A stretch of 10,456 nucleotides of DNA from UBA3871 sp002392265 (GCA_946614255.1 CAMOGS010000053.1:1-10456); one strand, 5' to 3'. Shown: positions 1 through 6,851, counted from the stretch's first letter. Translations and numbers: made by a program. Notes: a model not told the origin generated them from the sequence alone.

Positions 1-1461
1 ACGCTGCCTTACACGAACAGTCGCAGGGAAGACCACGGTGGGGCGGTCGAAAAGCGCTATCGCTTCCCTGTGGAGATTGTGCAGGCGATAAAGAAGGAGT
101 GCGGCGAAGATTTTCCTGTATCGCTTCGCTATTCGGTGCTTTCAAAAACCAAGGGCTTCCGCATGGGGGCGGTGCCGGGAGAGACTGACTACACGGAGGT
201 CGGTCGTGACATGGCAGAGTCGGAGCGCGCGGCAAAGTACTTGCAGGATGCGGGCTATGATATGCTCAACTGCGACAATGGCACCTACGATGCATGGTAC
301 TGGTCGCATCCGCCTCAGTACATGCCTGAAAACTGCAACCTTGAGGATGTTTCTCATATAAAGAACTTTGTGGATATTCCTGTAGTCTGCGCGGGCAGGA
401 TGAATCCTGAGGTAGGTGCGCAGGCTGTGAAGGACGGACGGATTGATGCGGTTGCAATCGCTCGTCAGTTCCTCGTCGATCCTGAGTGGGTTACAAAGCT
501 GATTGAGGAGAGAACTCAGGACATCAAGCCTTGCATCAGCTGCCATAATGCCTGCTTTAATATGGCGAAATATGAAGGATCGGCGAACGATCAGGATTTG
601 AATGATGCGCTGCATATGGCTCGCTGTGCACTGAATCCTCGCACGATGCAGACGGATAAATACAGGATTGTGCCTGCTTCCGCAAAGAAAAAGGTTGCCA
701 TTGTCGGCGGCGGAATCGGCGGAATGGAGGCAGCTCTTGTGCTGAAGGCGCGCGGACACGAGCCGGTGATTTACGAAAAGAGCGACCGCCTCGGAGGAGT
801 GTTCATCCAGGCTGCTGCTCCTGTTTACAAGGAAAAGGACAGGGAGCTGATTGAATGGTATCGCAGAGAGATAAAGAAGCAGGGAATCAGAGTTGAGTTT
901 GGCCGCGAGCTTGCGGCAGCGGACATAAAGCCTGAAAAGCTCGGAGCAGATGAAGTAATAATTGCTACGGGCTCGAAGTATAAAAAGCTGCCGGTACCGG
1001 GCTTTGACGAGGCTATGCAGGCTGTGGATTATCTTTCGGGAGCAGAGGTCGGCGACAATGTAATTATTGTCGGAGGCGGGCTGACAGGCTGCGAAATCGC
1101 ATATGATTTAATACTGAAGGGCAAGCATCCGACGATTGTCGAGATGAAAAACGATCTGATTGCCGTAAAGGGCGTGTGCCTTGCAAACACATCCTTCCTG
1201 CGCGAGATGCTGGCGTTTAAAAAGACACCTGTATATCTTGAAACGGGAGTTGAGTCAATCCGCAGGGACGGCGTTACCGTAAAGGGCAAGGACGGAAAGG
1301 TCTTTGATTTGAATGGTGATAGTGTAATTGTCAGTGTCGGCTATGCTCCTACACCGCTTGTTCAGGCCGGTCCGCATGTACACCTGGTAGGAGACTGCAA
1401 CGGTGTGGGAAACCTTCGCAGTGTAATCTGGCGTGCATGGGATGTGTGCATGAAGATATAA
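1..1461 (+). CDS. Old-yellow-enzyme family NADH:flavin oxidoreductase with 4Fe-4S and FAD/NAD domains (5' partial)
   Basis: The family (2,4-dienoyl-CoA reductase FadH, clostridial 2-enoate reductase, BaiCD/BaiH) reduces activated C=C bonds using FMN, a 4Fe-4S cluster and FAD/NAD(P)H. A GTG at 70 could be called as the start, but the frame is open to base 1 and the upstream residues (PYTNSRREDHGG, then RYRFPVEI) match the conserved end of the family's TIM barrel, so the gene begins before the window. Of 486 visible residues, about 1-170 are the C-terminal barrel, including the FMN-phosphate region (CAGRM, then DAVAIARQFLVDP). Cluster cysteines follow as C-x2-C-x3-C-x23-C (visible residues 178, 181, 185, 209). 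Next come an FAD-binding GGGIGG (236-241) and an NAD-binding GGGLTG (358-363). E. coli FadH has about 11 residues before the last cysteine; here there are 23. The gene ends at a strong terminator and is convergent with tetR, so it is probably not part of the RLP operon. The exact substrate cannot be read from the sequence. Confidence 0.93.
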   Translation, partial: TLPYTNSRREDHGGAVEKRYRFPVEIVQAIKKECGEDFPVSLRYSVLSKTKGFRMGAVPGETDYTEVGRDMAESERAAKYLQDAGYDMLNCDNGTYDAWYWSHPPQYMPENCNLEDVSHIKNFVDIPVVCAGRMNPEVGAQAVKDGRIDAVAIARQFLVDPEWVTKLIEERTQDIKPCISCHNACFNMAKYEGSANDQDLNDALHMARCALNPRTMQTDKYRIVPASAKKKVAIVGGGIGGMEAALVLKARGHEPVIYEKSDRLGGVFIQAAAPVYKEKDRELIEWYRREIKKQGIRVEFGRELAAADIKPEKLGADEVIIATGSKYKKLPVPGFDEAMQAVDYLSGAEVGDNVIIVGGGLTGCEIAYDLILKGKHPTIVEMKNDLIAVKGVCLANTSFLREMLAFKKTPVYLETGVESIRRDGVTVKGKDGKVFDLNGDSVIVSVGYAPTPLVQAGPHVHLVGDCNGVGNLRSVIWRAWDVCMKI

Positions 1462-1495
1462 AAAAGAAGATAAAAAACGTATGGAAAATGATGCG

Positions 1496-1534
1496 AAAAA
1501 AGACTGTGCAAAGCGCACAGTCTTTTTATTTTTA
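1496..1534. terminator. Bidirectional intrinsic terminator between convergent genes
   Basis: A perfect 13-bp stem (arms 1497-1509 and 1515-1527, core GACTGTGC/GCACAGTC) encloses a 5-nt loop. The right arm runs into TTTTTATTTTTA on the plus strand. On the minus strand the left arm gives a TTTTTT tract. It therefore can end both the oxidoreductase transcript (stop at 1461) and the leftward tetR transcript (stop at 1556). Confidence 0.92.
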
Positions 1535-1555
1535 TGTTCATGTTGTGATGTATTC

Positions 1556-2155
1556 CTACGCCCTAAAAGGTGCGGTAATCATCCGGAAATAGCTTTCGAG
1601 CTTTTTCTCGAGCTCTTCGGTTTTGAAATCGTCTGTCTCAGGGCCGTGGTACTGAACGATATAGTAGAGACCCATTATGAAGTGGACGATGTCTTCGGTG
1701 TCGACATCCTGTCTGTAGATTCCTTCTTTTTGAACCTCGCGCACCTGCTCGCGGATGATTTCAATCATCTTGTCGCCTGTGTGGTACATGGAGCTGGTAG
1801 GGCACGAGTTAAGATATGTGATGCGGCGAGCCAGATCGGGATATTCCATATTGGCGATGATGAATTCCTTTATCATGTGAAGAAGCAGATATTCGCTGTT
1901 TTTCCCCTCGGGAGCGCCGGCTTCCTTAATGGATTCGATGTGCTCTATAACCTCGTTGGCCGTTCCTATCAAAAGGCTTTCCTTTGTAGGGAAGTAGTTA
2001 TAGACCGTTGCCTTTGAAATACCGGCCTTGCTCGCAATCTCCTCCATCATTGCATCATCATAGCCGCGTGATTTGAACAGTCTTCTGGAAGCCTTCAGTA
2101 TGCTGTTTCGACAATTAATCTTGTTCAGTTCTCTTTTTCCGTATGCTTTTTCCAT
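1556..2155 (-). CDS. TetR/AcrR-family transcriptional regulator
   Basis: This is a 199-residue DNA-binding repressor-type protein, a typical TetR length. Residues about 15-62 form the N-terminal helix-turn-helix domain, with the recognition segment ASKAGISKATVYNYFPTKES at 41-60 near the family consensus. The rest is the helical, variable ligand-binding and dimerisation domain, with no identifiable ligand. An ATG 12 codons upstream (2191) is also in frame, but it overlaps the -35 box of the best promoter, so the ATG at 2153-2155 was chosen; it gives the usual short N-terminal tail (MEKAYGKREL). No good Shine-Dalgarno sequence precedes it, and the predicted transcript starts almost at the ATG. 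The gene is divergent from the kinase/aminotransferase/RLP operon, the standard layout for a local repressor. Family assignment is firm; the regulon is inferred from position and operator-like repeats. Confidence 0.93.
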   Translation of the reverse strand: MEKAYGKRELNKINCRNSILKASRRLFKSRGYDDAMMEEIASKAGISKATVYNYFPTKESLLIGTANEVIEHIESIKEAGAPEGKNSEYLLLHMIKEFIIANMEYPDLARRITYLNSCPTSSMYHTGDKMIEIIREQVREVQKEGIYRQDVDTEDIVHFIMGLYYIVQYHGPETDDFKTEELEKKLESYFRMITAPFRA

Positions 2156-2162
2156 AAACCAA

Positions 2163-2191
2163 AGTATAAATAGAGTTGGACTCAAAGTCAA
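2163..2191 (-). promoter_or_regulatory. tetR promoter (TTGACT-17-TATACT)
   Basis: Reading the minus strand, the -35 box TTGACT lies at 2191-2186 and the -10 box TATACT at 2168-2163, with exactly 17 nt between them. Each box differs from the sigma-A consensus at one position. Transcription would start near 2156, immediately before the tetR ATG at 2155, implying a leaderless or nearly leaderless mRNA. Confidence 0.75.
2173..2191. promoter_or_regulatory. Candidate TetR operator (overlapping inverted repeats)
   Basis: On the plus strand GAGTTGGACTCAAAGTCAA holds two overlapping inverted repeats: GAGT-TGG-ACTC (2173-2183) and GACT-CAA-AGTC (2179-2189). They occupy the spacer and part of the -35 box of the tetR promoter, where a bound dimer would block RNA polymerase. 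A related sequence, ACTTTGACTTGAGT (2284-2297), lies in the spacer of the divergent operon promoter. The repeats are visible; their role as binding site for the adjacent TetR protein is inferred. Confidence 0.55.
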
Positions 2192-2273
2192 TATTAATTT
2201 GCGGTATTTTTTAAAATATTTAAACCCAGGTCAAAAAAATTTGGCTTTTGAGCAGCAAATTCGTCGAAATGCA

Positions 2274-2302
2274 TTGACACAAAACTTTGACTTGAGTATA
2301 AT
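2274..2302 (+). promoter_or_regulatory. Consensus promoter of the kinase-aminotransferase-RLP operon
   Basis: TTGACA (2274-2279), a 17-nt spacer and TATAAT (2297-2302) match the sigma-A consensus at all twelve positions. Transcription should start near 2309, giving a leader of about 75 nt before the kinase ATG. Such a strong promoter would be expected to be repressor-controlled, and operator-like sequence lies in the spacer (2284-2297). The 229-bp divergent region 2156-2384 otherwise holds only AT-rich DNA and small inverted repeats. Confidence 0.9.
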
Positions 2303-2316
2303 TTTATCATAGGGGA

Positions 2317-2339
2317 TGAGATAAAGGGTTAATATCTCA
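2317..2339 (+). other. Small hairpin in operon leader
   Basis: TGAGATA (2317-2323) and TATCTCA (2333-2339) can pair as a 7-bp stem with a 9-nt loop (AAGGGTTAA). There is no following T-run, so it is not an intrinsic terminator. A second small palindrome, TGTTT-TGT-AAACA, lies at 2348-2360. They may be mRNA 5' structure or a DNA-binding site; nothing in the sequence decides. Confidence 0.35.
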
Positions 2340-2384
2340 GTGAAGGGTGTTTTGTAAACATTTAGTAGACAGAGGTAGCGCTTT

Positions 2385-3962
2385 ATGAAAGTAATAACTT
2401 ACGACGTTGGAACGACAGGGTTCAAGGCCGCTTTATACGAGTTGGCCGACAAAAACATCAAGCTTCTTGCAAGCGAGGTGGATCACTATGTACTCAACAC
2501 ATTACCTAATAACGGCGTTGAGCAGAATCCGGAAGACTGGTGGCAGGCAATGTGCCGCACCACAAAAAAGTTAATTGAAGGCTCGGGCATAGCAAAGGAA
2601 GAGGTTGAAGGTATCTCGTTCTGTTCCCAGTTTGCAACACTGGTAATGGTGGACAAAGACGGAAATGCGCTCAGGCCTGCCATGAACACAATGGATTGCC
2701 GTGCGAGCGAGCAGTATAAACACTATATGGGAAGCGGCATTTCCGTAATGGGAATGAATGTCAGAAAGCTCTTAAAGTGCCTGAAGATAACAAAGGCCGC
2801 ACCGGTCAGCACAAAGGATACGGTTTACAGATATCTCTGGGTCAGAGACAACGAGCCCGAGATATTCAAGAAAACATATAAATGGCTGGACGCAAAGGAA
2901 TATCTTGCTTTCCGCGCAACCGGGCAGGTTGCGGCAAGCAGAGACGACGCATATATGACATTCCTTTACGATCCTAAAACCAGAAATTGGAGCGAACCTC
3001 TTTGCAGGCTCTTTGATGTGGATATGAAGCATCTGCCGGAGCTTTGCGAGGCTACTGATATAGTAGGCAGGTTGCAGGAGGGACCTGCCGCAGAGCTTGG
3101 GCTTAACCCCGGCACAGCTGTCGTATCGGGAGGCAGCGATGTTTCGCTTTGTCAGGTAGGTGCAGGCTGTCTTGCTCCGGGCGATGTTTGCGTATGCGCG
3201 GGTACAAGCGGCTGGGTTTGCACCACAACCGACGAAATGGCAGTTGACGTATCCCATTCGATAGCGGCAATCGTGGGCTCGGACCCTGACACATATCTTT
3301 ACACGGCAGACTGTGAAACAGCAGGCAAGTGCATAGAGTGGGGCAAGGAGAGACTTTCGGCAACGCCGATAAAGACTTTTGGCGAGCTGATTGACATGAT
3401 AAAGGACGTTCCGGCGGGAAGCAACGGTATTATCTTTTCACCGTGGATGCACGGAAACCGCTGTCCGTTCGAGGATGAAAATGCCAGAGGCGTATTCTTT
3501 AATGTGGATATAGATAATCGCAGCAGCGATCTGGTAAAGGCCGTTGTGGAGGGTGTCTGCTACCATATGAGATGGCTGTATGAAACCAGTGCGGAAAAGG
3601 TAAAGGTTTCCGATACGATTCGCTTTGTAGGCGGAAGTGCAATGTCAAAGACAGTTGCGCAGGTTCTTGCAGATGTAATGAACAAAACAGTAGAAATTGT
3701 AGAGCAGCCGCGCCAGGCAGGAACCTCCGGTGCTGCAGCACTTTGCGGAGTGGCATTCGGGATTATTCCGAGCATGGCAGCCATAAAAAACTGCATAAAG
3801 GTTCAGACAGTGCTAAAGCCTTATCCTGCAAATGTAAAGGTTTACGACAAGCTGTTCCCCGTATTCAAGGATTTGTACAAGGATAATAAAAAATCATTTG
3901 AAATAATCAATACGCACTTAAAAGAATTACAAAAAGGGCTGACAGAGGGCCTTGCAGAGTAA
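2385..3962 (+). CDS. FGGY-family carbohydrate kinase (xylulokinase-like, substrate unknown)
   Basis: The predicted reaction is ATP-dependent phosphorylation of a sugar, polyol or sugar acid in the cytoplasm. The 525-residue length fits the family. The first phosphate motif is DVGTTGFKA (7-15, Asp8). The likely catalytic base is Asp252 in GGSDVSLCQVGAG. The second phosphate motif is AGTSGW (272-277) and the adenosine motif is GGSAMS (416-421). FSPWMHGNRCPFEDENARG (351-369) is the usual FGGY linker. The xylulokinase sugar-binding GQMHG is replaced by SQFAT (81-85), removing the substrate-contacting His, so the substrate is probably not D-xylulose. The start is supported by AGAGG at 2371-2375. 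It is the first gene after the strong promoter and probably makes the phosphorylated intermediate used by the RLP two genes on. Family is certain; substrate is open. Confidence 0.92.
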   Translation: MKVITYDVGTTGFKAALYELADKNIKLLASEVDHYVLNTLPNNGVEQNPEDWWQAMCRTTKKLIEGSGIAKEEVEGISFCSQFATLVMVDKDGNALRPAMNTMDCRASEQYKHYMGSGISVMGMNVRKLLKCLKITKAAPVSTKDTVYRYLWVRDNEPEIFKKTYKWLDAKEYLAFRATGQVAASRDDAYMTFLYDPKTRNWSEPLCRLFDVDMKHLPELCEATDIVGRLQEGPAAELGLNPGTAVVSGGSDVSLCQVGAGCLAPGDVCVCAGTSGWVCTTTDEMAVDVSHSIAAIVGSDPDTYLYTADCETAGKCIEWGKERLSATPIKTFGELIDMIKDVPAGSNGIIFSPWMHGNRCPFEDENARGVFFNVDIDNRSSDLVKAVVEGVCYHMRWLYETSAEKVKVSDTIRFVGGSAMSKTVAQVLADVMNKTVEIVEQPRQAGTSGAAALCGVAFGIIPSMAAIKNCIKVQTVLKPYPANVKVYDKLFPVFKDLYKDNKKSFEIINTHLKELQKGLTEGLAE

Positions 3963-3985
3963 TTTTGTATAGTATGTATAAAACA

Positions 3986-3998
3986 ATCACATTTACAA
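3986..3998 (+). repeat. Intercistronic repeat copy 1 (ATCACATTTACAA)
   Basis: This 13-nt sequence in the 57-nt kinase-aminotransferase gap recurs exactly at 5466-5478 in the next gap. Both copies lie upstream of the Shine-Dalgarno sequence. A shorter part (ACATTTA, 2358-2364) also precedes the kinase ribosome binding site. Its role is unknown; an RNA-level site is possible. Confidence 0.6.
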
Positions 3999-4019
3999 AA
4001 CAAAAAGGAGGGTATTCAA

Positions 4020-5459
4020 ATGGAAAAGCATTATGCTATTTCAAAGTGGCCAAACGCCGCTGAGATTTCAGAAAAGATGGACAAGCTGGTGAACTCACCG
4101 CTGCTCCACATCAAAAAAGAGGCCATGGCTAAATATCTCAATTACTTTGAGACAAAGTGCATGGGCTCAAAGAAAATGATTGAAGAAGCAAAGAATTATA
4201 TTCCGGGCGGTGTTCAGCACAATCTGGCGTTTAACTATCCGTTCCCACTGGCTATGACAAAGGCGGAGGGCGCATATCTTTACGATGTTGACGGAAACCG
4301 CTATGTGGACTACCTGCAGGCAGGAGGCCCTACGCTGCTGGGCAGCAACTATCCGGCAGTATCGGAAAAAGCCATCGAGGTAATAAAAGAAAACGGAGCT
4401 GTAATAGGACTCTTTAATGAGTATGAATTAAAGCTTGCAAGGATTATCCGGGAGAATATGCCTTGGGTTGAATCCTACAGATGCCTTGCTTCGGGTACCG
4501 AGGCAGACATGGTTGCAATCCGTATTGCGAGGACCTTTACAGGCAAGGAAAATATCATAAAGATTGGCGGAGCATATCACGGCTGGTCCGATCAGATGGT
4601 TTATTCGCTGCACATTCCTTACACTCAGGTGTTCGAAGCTCACGGTATTCCAAAGGAAGCTTCGTTTCACACCAGAGAAGCATTTCCGGGCAGCATAGAG
4701 TCACTCCGTATGGCACTTGAAGCAAACGAAAAGGACGGCGGCACAGCTGCAGTAGTACTCGAGCCGATCGGACCTGAATCAGGTACCAGAGTTGCCGAGT
4801 TTGATTACTGCGCAAAGGTTCGCGAGCTCTGCGATGAGTTCGGTGCACTTCTGATCTTTGACGAGGTTGTAACAGGCTTCCGCCTCGGACCGGGCGGTGC
4901 TCAGGGTTACTTTAATGTAAGACCTGACCTGACTGTGTTCGGAAAGATCGTATCAGGCGGCTTCCCTATGGCAGGTGGTGTAGGCGGCAGAGCAGACATT
5001 ATGGCTTGCTGCGCATCAGGCGTGGGTAACGGCAAAAAGGCTTACGTAGGCGGTACGCTTACAGCTAATCCGTTAACATGTGCGACAGGATATTATGCAA
5101 TTAAGGAAATCGTGGAAAAGGATGCGGCAAAGAAGGCCGGCGAAAACGGAGACAAGCTCACCGCAGGCATTCAGAAGCTGATTGATAAATACGAGCTCCC
5201 GTTTGTTGTATGGAATTTCGGTTCAATCATCCACTTCGAGGTTTCCGGACTGATGTATCTGTCGGTAAAGGATCCTGACATCTTCAAGAAGATTCCTGAA
5301 AGAAAGAAGAACATCGAAGAGTTCGGCGCAGCACTTACCGCAAACGGCGTAATCACTCTCGCAGGCAGCCGCATCTACACCAGCATGGCTGACAACGACG
5401 AGACAATCAAGGAAACTCTCGATGCGTTTGACGACGTATTCAGCAATATAGAAAGATAA
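4020..5459 (+). CDS. Class III PLP-dependent aminotransferase (glutamate-1-semialdehyde aminomutase-like)
   Basis: This is a cytoplasmic fold-type I PLP enzyme that moves an amino group to or from a carbonyl compound. Its 479 residues exceed HemL (about 430) mainly through an N-terminal extension of roughly 45 residues before the HemL-like AKNYIPGGV (57-65). Landmarks are AEGAYLYDVDGNRYVDY (82-98), the cofactor-phosphate segment ASGTEA (157-162), AYHGW (185-189), Asp281 in LLIFDEVVTGFR for the pyridine nitrogen, and Schiff-base Lys309 in GKIVSGGFPMAGG. ANPLTCATGYYA (349-360) completes the core. A strong AAGGAGGG lies 7 nt before the ATG. A dedicated heme role is unlikely: no other tetrapyrrole gene is present and the motifs differ from HemL (ASGTEA for NSGTEA). 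Between a kinase and an RLP it more likely aminates, deaminates or shifts the amino group of a pathway intermediate. Family is firm; substrate is unknown. Confidence 0.92.
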   Translation: MEKHYAISKWPNAAEISEKMDKLVNSPLLHIKKEAMAKYLNYFETKCMGSKKMIEEAKNYIPGGVQHNLAFNYPFPLAMTKAEGAYLYDVDGNRYVDYLQAGGPTLLGSNYPAVSEKAIEVIKENGAVIGLFNEYELKLARIIRENMPWVESYRCLASGTEADMVAIRIARTFTGKENIIKIGGAYHGWSDQMVYSLHIPYTQVFEAHGIPKEASFHTREAFPGSIESLRMALEANEKDGGTAAVVLEPIGPESGTRVAEFDYCAKVRELCDEFGALLIFDEVVTGFRLGPGGAQGYFNVRPDLTVFGKIVSGGFPMAGGVGGRADIMACCASGVGNGKKAYVGGTLTANPLTCATGYYAIKEIVEKDAAKKAGENGDKLTAGIQKLIDKYELPFVVWNFGSIIHFEVSGLMYLSVKDPDIFKKIPERKKNIEEFGAALTANGVITLAGSRIYTSMADNDETIKETLDAFDDVFSNIER

Positions 5460-5465
5460 ATTATT

Positions 5466-5478
5466 ATCACATTTACAA
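5466..5478 (+). repeat. Intercistronic repeat copy 2 (ATCACATTTACAA)
   Basis: This is an exact second copy of the 13-mer at 3986-3998, just after the aminotransferase stop and upstream of the RLP ribosome binding site (AGGAGG, 5498-5503). No copy precedes the CYTH gene, so the motif marks only the kinase/aminotransferase/RLP trio. Confidence 0.6.
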
Positions 5479-5508
5479 GATGCCGCAAGGCAAACACAGG
5501 AGGAAAAA

Positions 5509-6834
5509 ATGATTAGAAAGTTAGATGAAGTTAATATCGGACATGCTTTCCCCGAAGTTGCATTCTCGGAGGATTACATTATCGGAACATATCAGGTTCG
5601 CATGAACACCAGCAACATTGAAAAGCTGGCAATGGCCGTAGCTGACGAGCAGACTACAGGTACATGGATTAAGGTTGGTAACGACAGCCTTGACAAGAAA
5701 AAGAACTTCGGTGCAAAGGTTGTATCGATTTACGAGGTTCCTGACTTTGGTAATGATAAAGTTGAAAGCGACATTCCGCCTCTTTATCTGGTACAGCTCG
5801 CATTCCCTATCAAGAACGTTGGTGCATCCTTCCCAAGCATGCTTTCAACGGTATTCGGTAACATTTCCGCTTCCGGAATGTTAAAGTGGATTGACGTGGC
5901 TTTCCCGAAAAAGTACCTCGAAGCATTCCAGGGACCTAAGTTTGGTGTTGAGGGCATGAGAAAGTGCCTCGGTGTTTATGACAGACCGCTTGTAAACGCA
6001 ATGATCAAGCCAAACATCGGCTGGACACCTGACGAAGGCGCAGAGATTTTCTATCACGCGGCAAAGGGCGGCGTAGACGTTATCAAGGACGACGAGCTGA
6101 TGCCTGCTGACGCAGATTTCTGCCCACTCGAGGAAAGAGTAAAGAAGTTCATGGCTATGGAAAAGAGAGCCTTCGAAGAGACAGGCGAACACACTCTTTA
6201 TGCCGTAAACATCACTGACAACCTCGACAAGATAAAGGACAATGCAAAGCGCGCGCTCGACCTCGGCGCAAACTGCATCATGCTTAATGTGTATACTGCA
6301 GGCCAAGCAGCATTAAAGATGCTCGCTGACGATCCTGAAATCAACGTTCCTATTCTGGCGCACTCCGACTATGTCGGCGCAATGTGCTCCGGTACATACA
6401 CAGGTATCTCTGCGCCGCTGGTTATCGGTAAGCTCACAAGACTTGCAGGCGGCGACTTTGAAATCAACGGACATCCTTGGGGCAAGTTCCCGATTCCTTA
6501 CAAGATGTTTGCAAGATCCTTCAAGATGTTCACACAGCCGTGGTGGCACATCAAGCCTATGTTCTATGCAGCATCCGGCGGTACTACTCAGCTTGTCGTA
6601 AAGGACATCATCAAGAACTGCGGAACTGACGTAATCCTCGCAGCAGGCGGTGCAATCCACGGACATCCGCACGGCTCCGAAGCAGGCGCAAAGTCCATGC
6701 GTCAGGCAATCGATGCGGCAGTTAACGGCATCGACCTCATGGAATACGTAAAGAGCGGCAAGGCTCCTGAACTCATGGAAATGGCAAAGATGCTGAATCC
6801 TGATGTTCTCAAGAACTTTGACCTGATGAACTAA
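5509..6834 (+). CDS. RuBisCO-like protein (form IV-type RuBisCO large-subunit homologue)
   Basis: This 441-residue RuBisCO large-chain homologue has an N-terminal domain (about 1-140) and a TIM barrel. Compared by eye with plant RuBisCO (its numbers in parentheses), it keeps Glu47 (E60), Thr52-Trp53 (T65/W66), Asn118 (N123), Lys167 (K175) and the metal/carbamate cluster Lys193-Asp195-Glu196 (K201/D203/E204) in GGVDVIKDDE. Also kept are His285 (H294), Lys326 (K334), Ser356 (S379) and the Gly pairs in ASGG and AAGGAIHGHPHG. Changed are K177 to Asn169, R295 to Ser286, H298 to Val289 and H327 to Ile319, so it should not fix CO2. The first phosphate site (P1) is largely intact and the second (P2) damaged, fitting a mono-phosphorylated substrate. 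Known RLPs enolise 2,3-diketo-5-methylthiopentyl-1-P, isomerise methylthioribulose-1-P, or act on 3-oxo-isoapionate-4-P. A strong AGGAGG precedes the start. The kinase and aminotransferase neighbours suggest a different substrate. Confidence 0.93.
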   Translation: MIRKLDEVNIGHAFPEVAFSEDYIIGTYQVRMNTSNIEKLAMAVADEQTTGTWIKVGNDSLDKKKNFGAKVVSIYEVPDFGNDKVESDIPPLYLVQLAFPIKNVGASFPSMLSTVFGNISASGMLKWIDVAFPKKYLEAFQGPKFGVEGMRKCLGVYDRPLVNAMIKPNIGWTPDEGAEIFYHAAKGGVDVIKDDELMPADADFCPLEERVKKFMAMEKRAFEETGEHTLYAVNITDNLDKIKDNAKRALDLGANCIMLNVYTAGQAALKMLADDPEINVPILAHSDYVGAMCSGTYTGISAPLVIGKLTRLAGGDFEINGHPWGKFPIPYKMFARSFKMFTQPWWHIKPMFYAASGGTTQLVVKDIIKNCGTDVILAAGGAIHGHPHGSEAGAKSMRQAIDAAVNGIDLMEYVKSGKAPELMEMAKMLNPDVLKNFDLMN

Positions 6835-6851
6835 TGCGATAAAACGGAAAA

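Noticed and set aside
142..759. Long minus-strand open frame of 205 codons opposite the ene-reductase.
   Set aside because: Its composition is that of an antisense shadow, it has no ribosome site, and the plus-strand product is clearly a conserved enzyme.
1481..2017. Long plus-strand open frame of 178 codons opposite tetR.
   Set aside because: It starts inside the terminator region, has no family motif, and lies antisense to a clear TetR gene.
2316..2324. Mini-ORF ATG-AGA-TAA in the operon leader, as a possible attenuator.
   Set aside because: The purine stretch AGGGG abuts the ATG, leaving no ribosome spacing, and no terminator/antiterminator pair is seen.
2303..2384. Riboswitch in the operon leader.
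   Set aside because: The leader is only about 75 nt with one weak 7-bp hairpin, no conserved aptamer features and no expression platform.
4020..5459. hemL, the heme-pathway glutamate-1-semialdehyde aminomutase.
   Set aside because: It has an extra N-terminal region of about 45 residues, altered motifs, and no neighbouring tetrapyrrole genes; it sits in a kinase/RLP operon.
5509..6834. Genuine CO2-fixing RuBisCO (form I, II or III).
   Set aside because: The equivalents of K177, R295, H298 and H327 are replaced, and no phosphoribulokinase or AMP-pathway gene is nearby.
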